This document shows, one piece after another, positions 17,277 to 22,500 of a DNA stretch of 22,500 nt. The first letter of the stretch is position 1; each line of letters begins with the position of its first letter. The translations under genes were made by a program, and so were the position numbers. The notes under the pieces were generated by a model. The model saw only the letters and a program-made list of their open reading frames with translations, had not been told where the DNA came from and made no database searches. The stretch lies in the NCBI GenBank assembly GCA_963575745.1, contig CAUYUJ010022428.1, positions 82,739-105,238 of the forward strand, read 5' to 3'. This DNA is from Prorocentrum cordatum. Taxonomy: Eukaryota > Sar > Dinophyceae > Prorocentrales > Prorocentraceae.

Positions 17277-18291
17277 ACATGCAACCTCGACCAACATATC
17301 TGGCAGGATGAAATGCTGAGCACAGGCGCGGGGGAGAGCGCGCAACTCCATGGAACGAGACCAGATAAGATACTGCGCGCCCAAGCTCCGAGACAGCCGC
17401 TCTTTTGAATGCTTTGGCATCGCCTGGTGGAGGTCTGCCGGCGTCGCCAAGGGGGCCTCGAAGAAGTCGGGGCTTGCAGCGGCCATGTGCGTGAGCCAAT
17501 GGTTATCAGGAACCAGGGCTTCAGGGGCCTCCAAAGGCCTGGCGCGTTGACGCAGGGGCTCCACCGCGGCCTCGAGGTCTAGCGACACATCCAGGCACGC
17601 ATGCGCCTTGAGTGGGGACAGGAGGCCGGCAGACACAGACAGGTGAGGGAACAACAGGTGAGAGCACGCGATTTCATCAACCATTGTATCGTCGACCGAA
17701 CAGGTGAACTCGACATTGTCTGGGGCGATGGTCCTAGCAATCGCGGGCTCCGAGACTCCAGCACCCCCCCAGGGAAGTAACCGACGTGTTGAAGTCAACC
17801 GCCAGAAACCAATGAATAGACAAACCCCGGACGACCTCATCAACTCCACGTAGTAGATTAGAGCTTGCCCCAAGAACTCCGATGCTCGGGGCCAGGTGCA
17901 TCGCGCCGGCGGCCGCGGTGCGCGAATTGAGGCGCAACTCTAGGAATGGCCAGCATTCTCCAGAACCACCCTGCACTGCGCCCTACGCCTGGATCAAAAA
18001 CTTGCGGAAGGACGAATGCGGCTGAACAGCGGCCGCAACTCCTCCATGCGTGCCTCCGCCTGGCGAAAGGAATGCGCCTTGGAAGTCGGGGGTGTGGGGG
18101 GGGGGTGTGGGGGGTGGGGTGGGTGGGGGGGGGGGGGGGGGGGGGGGCATTGCGTGTGGCGGCGCGTCTTCTCAGCCTGGACGCACCCAGGCCCTTGCTG
18201 GTGATGTTCAGCCATGAATGCTCCGTCGGCCTCAGAAACCTTAGCTGATTAAAAAATCCTGCGTGAGCTTAGACCACAGAGTGACATTCGC
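17274..18291 (-). pseudogene. Retroelement AP-type endonuclease, in pieces
   Basis: Motifs appear in order across several frames. ANVTLWSKL (18291 downward) is the N-terminal Asn strand. MAEHHQ at 18215-18198 holds the conserved Glu. THGGVAAAV lies near 18035-18060. HWFLAVDFNTSV (near 17800-17830) is the DFN motif. MVDEIACSHLL and SPLKAHACL (within 17600-17690) supply the final Asp and His. A long C/G tract (18087-18150) interrupts the domain between the Glu motif and THGG. A stop TAG lies at 17983-17985. The frame shifts at a run of seven G on the coding strand (17764-17770). Confidence 0.7.
18087..18150. repeat. G-rich tract inside the endonuclease region
   Basis: G-runs broken by T and a final run of about 21 G on the plus strand. 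It can form G-quadruplexes. Together with the GTGG/G tract at 18338-18380 it breaks the endonuclease and the segment before it. Confidence 0.9.
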
Positions 18292-18337
18292 AAACTTGGG
18301 AATTACATGCTTGGCAGCCTCTCGAGAAGAGGTGTGG

Positions 18338-18380
18338 TGGCGGGGGTGGTGGTGGTGGGGTGGGGGGGGGGTGGGGGGGC
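18338..18380. repeat. GGTGG/G tract
   Basis: GTGGTGGTGG followed by G9 and G7 runs, lying between the coiled-coil frame and the first endonuclease motif. It coincides with a change of frame. Confidence 0.85.
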
Positions 18381-18442
18381 GCGCGCGCAAGCGGGCCTCG
18401 GCCCCTCGATTGGCCGCGTCGCGAGGAGGATGAGGCGGGGGG

Positions 18443-19564
18443 CTAAACGCGGGGCCGCGGGCCAGCAGAGGCCGCGGCAGCCTCGCCAGCGGCCCTGGCG
18501 GGGCCAGCACCTCCAACGCGCACTCCTCCAGGTCCGAACTGATCCATCTGCTCGGCAGTGGCGCCGCAGAAGGCGCGGTGCATGTCGCGCGCGGCGGACT
18601 CGGTGACGCGAGCGCGCTTGGCCGACTTCGCCGCGAGCCGCTTCTGGGGCAGATCGGTGTACTCCGTGGCGGCGGCCGCATCGAGGCCTCCGTCACCTGC
18701 GCGCTTCTTGGGCCCGCGGAACTGGTCACTCTCCGCAGGCTCCAGCTCGTCGCTACCAACTTCGGAGCTGAGGTCTGAGAAGCCACCCTTGTCCTGCAAG
18801 CCTCGCACCCGCTTGAGATGGAGGCGATAATGCTGCCACCGAGGGGGCTGAATGCCAATGAACTGCACCAGCGTCTCGAGGGTAGAGTTGTCGAAGTCCT
18901 GCAAATGGGCCTCAACGACCACGAAGTCGAGATTCCTCTGCCGCCGCTGCCATGGCCACATCGGGGCCTTTGCCCGCAGCGGCAATGCCGCCAGCCACGC
19001 TTGCGCTGGCCGGGGGGCCCGAGCCCCGCCTGCAGCGCCAGCAGGCGCGACCGCCGCAGGCTGCTGGGCACCAGCTGCAGCAGCGCTATGCGGAAGACCA
19101 CCACCTGTAGGAACAGCCTGTGCAACAGCAGTTGCGCGATGCCGTTCTTGCGCCGCACGTGTAGCTCGCACTTTCTCAACCGTCGCACGCTTGAAGGCCG
19201 TGGGGTCGAACGTGTTCTTGTCGTGCTCGGCCTGGCGGGTGAGGGCCTTGGTCTGCTCCAAGGTCTGCACCGCCAGCACGTGATTACGTTCCTTCTCCTC
19301 GAGGATCTTCCTAGCTTTGGTGAACTGCTCGAACTTCCATTGTACTTCTTGAACAACGAGGCGTTCTTTCTTAGTCGCACTCTCCACCTTCCTGGCGAAG
19401 GCAGTCTGCTCGGTAGACACGAGCCTGTCCAAGTCCTGCTCCGAATAGTCGGCCACGATCTCGGGCGTCGGGGCAGAGGCTTGCTGGATCACGCCCGCCA
19501 GCTGCGGGCAGAAGGGGGCCCAAGCCTGCAGCGCCTGCAGGAGCTCGCGGGCACCGCAACAACA
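18443..19564 (-). pseudogene. Retroelement ORF1-like coiled-coil region
   Basis: The frame is open from just after a TGA at 19565-19567 to a stop at 18443. It reads ARELLQALQAWAPFCPQLAG and then a charged, heptad-like stretch of about 75 residues (SEQDLDRLVS, KKERLVVQEVQWKFEQF, KARKILEEKERN) typical of a coiled coil. An Ala/Pro-rich linker and a basic, acidic-patched tail (SDLSSEVGSDELEPAESDQ, KSAKRARV) follow. No RNA-recognition motif is visible. It probably oligomerises and binds RNA, as ORF1 products do. There is no ATG at its head, and the join to 19693-19830 needs a frame change near 19550-19565. Confidence 0.6.
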
Positions 19565-19692
19565 TCATGCACACCCTGCACCTGTGTCGGCACCTTGGCA
19601 TCGCCACCCGACTTGTCATTGCTGCCAATCGGCATGGTAGTGGAGAGGTCGACGTACGGGCACGAACATTTACTGGATTGCTGGTGTCCGTG

Positions 19693-19830
19693 TCAGGTGT
19701 GCTCCCAATGGCCGCACGAACTGCACACGCGGTGGGAGCTGTCCTTGATATTATTAAGCTTGTCGGGCGTCCGTTGCCATGATTCACCACCAAAGCCATC
19801 AGGACAAGGAACACGACGGCGCCAAGCCAT
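19693..19830 (-). pseudogene. Retroelement N-terminal Cys-motif fragment
   Basis: ATG at 19830 (plus-strand CAT at 19828-19830) opens 45 codons ending in TGA at 19693-19695. It starts MAWRRRVPCPDG and contains RVCSSCGHWEH, a CX2C pair that could be half of a zinc finger. Beyond the stop, readable sequence continues with SKCSCPYVD and later TQVQGVHDVVAV, in frame with neither this piece nor the coiled-coil region. Its position directly 5' of the coiled coil suggests the start of the element's first ORF. Confidence 0.45.
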
Positions 19831-20036
19831 GGTGGGAACACAGCTGCCGTGGTGAAGAAGACCACCCTCAAGTCGCGCTCACGGCGCAAGCGCCCCTTCG
19901 CCTCAGCCCTGCGTCGCTGCTGGCGACGGTGCCAGGCAGGGGAGCGAGCACGGGCCGTGGTGGCGCTGGGGGCAATCGCTGGCGGGTCGCGCGGCCCAGG
20001 GCAAAACGACTGCGCGGGGCTCGCGGCGAGCCACCT
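19831..20036. other. Spacer 5' of the retroelement
   Basis: About 200 bp of ordinary GC-rich sequence between the presumed element start and a GGA array. It may include the element's 5' UTR. No promoter motif was recognised. Confidence 0.35.
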
Positions 20037-20072
20037 TGGAGGAGGAGGAGGAGGAGGAGGAGGAGGAGGAGG
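20037..20072. repeat. (GGA)n microsatellite
   Basis: About twelve uninterrupted GGA triplets on the plus strand. Confidence 0.95.
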
Positions 20073-20245
20073 AGAAACCTTCCACAAAAAGCCCAACCCT
20101 GAGACCCCAGGACGTCCGTGGATGTTTGGTGCGGGAGCGTCACGCACTCCACCGCAGAACCCTCGAGATCCAAGAGACCCAGGGCACCCTGGAGGCAAGC
20201 AGGGTGTTTCTTGGCATGGGCCTCCACTGTACAAGCTGCGCAAAC
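20073..20245. repeat. Dispersed repeat, copy B
   Basis: Colinear with 6945-7150. GAAACC...CCCAACCCTGA lies at the left and GAGACCCAGGGCACCCTG...CCACTGTAC at the right, with a shorter, different middle. Together with copy A it defines a diverged interspersed family. Confidence 0.6.
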
Positions 20246-20254
20246 AGTTCCCCC

Positions 20255-20685
20255 CCCCACACACACACACGCACGCACGCACGCGCACACGCACACGCAC
20301 ACGCACACGCACACACACGCACGCACACGCACACACACACACACGCACACGCACACGCACACGCACACGCACACGCACACGCACACGCACACGCACACGC
20401 ACACGCACACGCACACGCACACGCACACGCACACGCACACGCACACGCACACGCACACGCACACGCACACGCACACGCACACGCACACGCACACGCACAC
20501 GCACACGCACACGCACACGCACACGCACACGCACACGCACACGCACACGCACACGCACACGCACACGCACACACACACACACACGCACACACGCAGACAC
20601 GCACACACACACACACACACGCGCACACACACACACGCGCACACACACACACACGCGCACACACACACACACACACGCACTGCAA
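20255..20685. repeat. CACACG hexamer array
   Basis: CA-rich repeat in which 20337-20570 is an almost uninterrupted run of about 39 ACACGC hexamers, flanked by CA/CG variants. It is strictly alternating purine-pyrimidine, so Z-DNA is possible. Every frame is open on both strands (His/Thr, His/Ala, Arg/Thr, Cys/Val) and none is evidence for a gene. Confidence 0.95.
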
Positions 20686-20854
20686 AACTCACAGGCAGCC
20701 GATCTCGGACGTGCCCTGGCCTCGGCGTGGGGCCCGGCGTGCCCGGCTGGGGGCCCCTGGCTCTGCCCCCCCCTTCGCGGGGGTCGAGGCATGCTCTCGT
20801 CCTTGTCTCCGCGCCACCCCCCAACCCTCTCTTGGGGCCCGCAGACGGTCCGGC
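20686..20854. other. Spacer between CACACG and CTC arrays
   Basis: Unique GC-rich sequence without recognised features. Confidence 0.4.
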
Positions 20855-20985
20855 TTCCTCCTCCTCCTCCTCCTCCTCCTCTTCCTCCTCCTCTCTCCTC
20901 TCTACTCTCTCCTCTTTCCTCTCCTCCTCTCCTCCTCTCTCCTCCTCTCCTCCTCCTCTCCTCCTCTCTCCTCCTCTCTGGGACC
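20855..20985. repeat. (CTC)n pyrimidine array
   Basis: CTC triplets followed by CTCTCCTC units. It is pure pyrimidine on the plus strand for long stretches. It is complementary to the GGA array at 21232-21315. Confidence 0.93.
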
Positions 20986-21231
20986 TGGGCCGTTCTCCGA
21001 GGATGCCTCGACCGCCGGGGCCCTCCCAGATCCCAAGCCCGCCTGTAGAGACTCTTGGGGCGGCCACCGAACGGCCCGCCAGAGATCCGGCTCTCGGGCC
21101 TCAGCTGGGCGCTCCGGCGGCCGATTGGGACGAGGCGGGCACCCCCGGCATGCCGCTCGAGTGCGCAGCTGCTGAAGCGCACCCCGAGGCTGGAAGGCCG
21201 CCTCGAGCCGACGGGGGCACCCGAAAGCCTC

Positions 21232-21315
21232 GAGGAGGAGGAGGAGGAGGAGGAGGAGGAGGAGGAGGAGGAGGAGGAGGAGGAGGAGGAGGAGGAGGAG
21301 GAGGAGGAGGAGGAG
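21232..21315. repeat. (GGA)n purine array
   Basis: About 28 uninterrupted GGA/GAG triplets on the plus strand. Confidence 0.95.
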
Positions 21316-21576
21316 CTCTCGCTCGCCTGCCCGCTGGCGCCGAGGCGGGCGTCGAGCTCCTGGCCTCCGAGCCGGTGGCGCTGTTCGCGGGCCGCGCGGC
21401 GCGGAGCGGGCGCTCGCGGGCGCCGCGGGGCCAGCCGGCGGGCGCGCGGGCCCTGAGCAGCGGCGGGCGCGCGCGCGCGAGGCGCTCGGTGAGCGCCCTC
21501 CGCAGAGCCCCCAGCCCATGGCGCGAGGCCCGCTCGGGGGGCGCGCGCGTGCCTCCCCTCGGGACGACTGAAAGGG
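21316..21576. other. CpG-rich unique region
   Basis: Very GC-rich sequence with GCGCGC runs. Frames are open on both strands (Arg/Ala/Pro-rich) but no domain is recognisable. Confidence 0.4.
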
Positions 21577-22500
21577 CGCTGGGACACACAGACAGACACA
21601 CGCAGACACACACACACACACCGACACACACCGACACACACCGACACACAGAGACACAGAGACACAGAGACACAGGCACACAGACGCACGGACACACAGA
21701 CGCACGCACGCACGCACGCACGCACGCACACCCACACCCACACCAACACCAACACCAACCCACCCACCCAGCCACCTAACACACAGACAAACACAGACAC
21801 CCAACACACACCACACAACACACAACACACAAAACACCTCAAACACAGACACAGACACAGACACATACACAGATACAGACACAGACGCAGGCACACACAG
21901 ACACACACACAGAGACCACAGACACACATACAGACACAGAGACACGCACACTGATACAGAGACACAGAGGCACACACACAGACACAGAGACATACACACA
22001 CTGACACAGAGACACAGAGACACAGACAGACACAGACACAGGCACAGACACGGACGCATACACAGACAAAGACACAGACACAGACACCGACACCGACACC
22101 GACACAGACACAAACACAGTCATGGCCACAGTCGCAGCCACAGCCACAGCCACAGCCGCAGCCAGAGCCACAGCCACAGCCACAGCCACAGCCAAAGACA
22201 TAGACACACAGACACACAGACACACAGACACACAGACACACAGACACAGACACAGACACAGTCATAGCCACAGCCACAGCCACAGCCAAGGCCACATCCG
22301 CAGCCACAGCCGCAGCCACAGCCACAGCCACAGCCGCAGCCAGAGCCACAACCAAAGACACAGACACAGACACAGACAGACACAGGCACAGACACAGGCA
22401 CAGACACAGCCAGCCACAGCCACAGCCACAGCCACAGCCACAGCCACAGCCACAGCCGTAGCCACAGCCACAGCCACAGCCACAGACCCAGACACAGCCA
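21577..22500. repeat. CACAGA / CCACAG hexamer arrays
   Basis: Alternating blocks of ACACAGAC-type sequence (21577-22110, 22200-22262, 22358-22410) and of CCACAG hexamers (22120-22198, 22262-22355, 22408-22500). It continues past the window edge. The minus-strand frames (Val/Ser, Ala/Val, Cys/Gly repeats) are repeat artefacts. Confidence 0.92.

Larger units (their letters stand above)
13669..19830 (-). mobile_element. Decayed LINE-like non-LTR retroelement
   Basis: Colinear coding pieces on the minus strand give, 5' to 3': a Cys-motif N-terminus (19830-19693), a coiled-coil ORF1-like region (about 19564-18443), an AP-type endonuclease (18291-17277), a linker (to 16806), reverse transcriptase (about 16833-15038), a CX2C...H...C knuckle, an RNase H-like region, and a C-terminal zinc ribbon (13998-13669). 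This order is that of LINE-like elements with endonuclease and RNase H. At least ten stops or frame changes break it, and several catalytic positions are altered, so it cannot be an active element as read here. Some homopolymer breaks could be assembly errors. No poly(A) tail or target-site duplication is visible; the 3' side runs into CCT/CAT repeats. Confidence 0.85.

Noticed and set aside
20118-21779. Plus-strand open frame of 553 codons rich in His-Thr and Ser
   Set aside because: Driven by the CACACG, CTC and GGA arrays, and other frames are equally open.
19371-22373. Minus-strand open frame of 1000 codons
   Set aside because: It crosses five microsatellite arrays that contain no stops; its composition is Val/Cys/Ser/Arg repeats.

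Overview
The window looks like nuclear DNA of a dinoflagellate. This is an inference from three things: very heavy microsatellite and minisatellite content in a GC-rich background; a decayed non-LTR retroelement whose layout (Cys motif, coiled coil, AP-type endonuclease, reverse transcriptase, Cys/His knuckle, RNase H-like region, C-terminal zinc ribbon) fits the LINE-like elements common in dinoflagellates; and one long intronless gene resembling algal alpha-1,6-fucosyltransferases. No bacterial operons, rRNA, tRNA or CRISPR array were seen. The genus cannot be fixed from the sequence.

Layout. 1-1700: simple repeats (GAATCGG-like, GT, AT/CT-rich) and a minisatellite with a 10-bp base unit and an 80-bp higher-order period. 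1784-6847: three diverged tandem copies of a composite unit of about 1.4-1.65 kb. Each has TGTGGTGCAAT mini-repeats, a conserved leader, a GAC-triplet array that opens with a conserved ATGGCACTT, two copies of a 280-295-bp sub-repeat with two adjacent hairpins, and a conserved tail. A block of about 480 bp (4946-5426) with two perfect palindromes and two other tandem arrays interrupts the junction of copies 2 and 3. 6850-9600: a dispersed repeat also found near 20.1 kb, short tandem repeats, a long degenerate GGCCC-type repeat field and a GTC array. 10116-11300 (minus): the only intact convincing gene, a GT23/FUT8-like glycosyltransferase. 11400-13620: strand-switching GAT/CAT repeats, long AGG arrays, and a small element with inverted terminal repeats. 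13669-19830 (minus): a retroelement relic of about 6.2 kb with at least ten frame breaks. 19831-22500: GGA, CACACG, CTC, GGA and CACAGA/CCACAG arrays running off the end.

The glycosyltransferase stands alone and nothing suggests a shared pathway with its neighbours. The retroelement pieces are colinear and share one strand, so they read as one former polyprotein. The best lead for something undescribed is the six-copy double hairpin inside the triplicated unit. In one copy both stem arms changed together and kept pairing, which is what a selected or mobile structured element would leave. Nearly all other long open frames cross simple repeats that contain no stops in several frames, so they are not called as genes.
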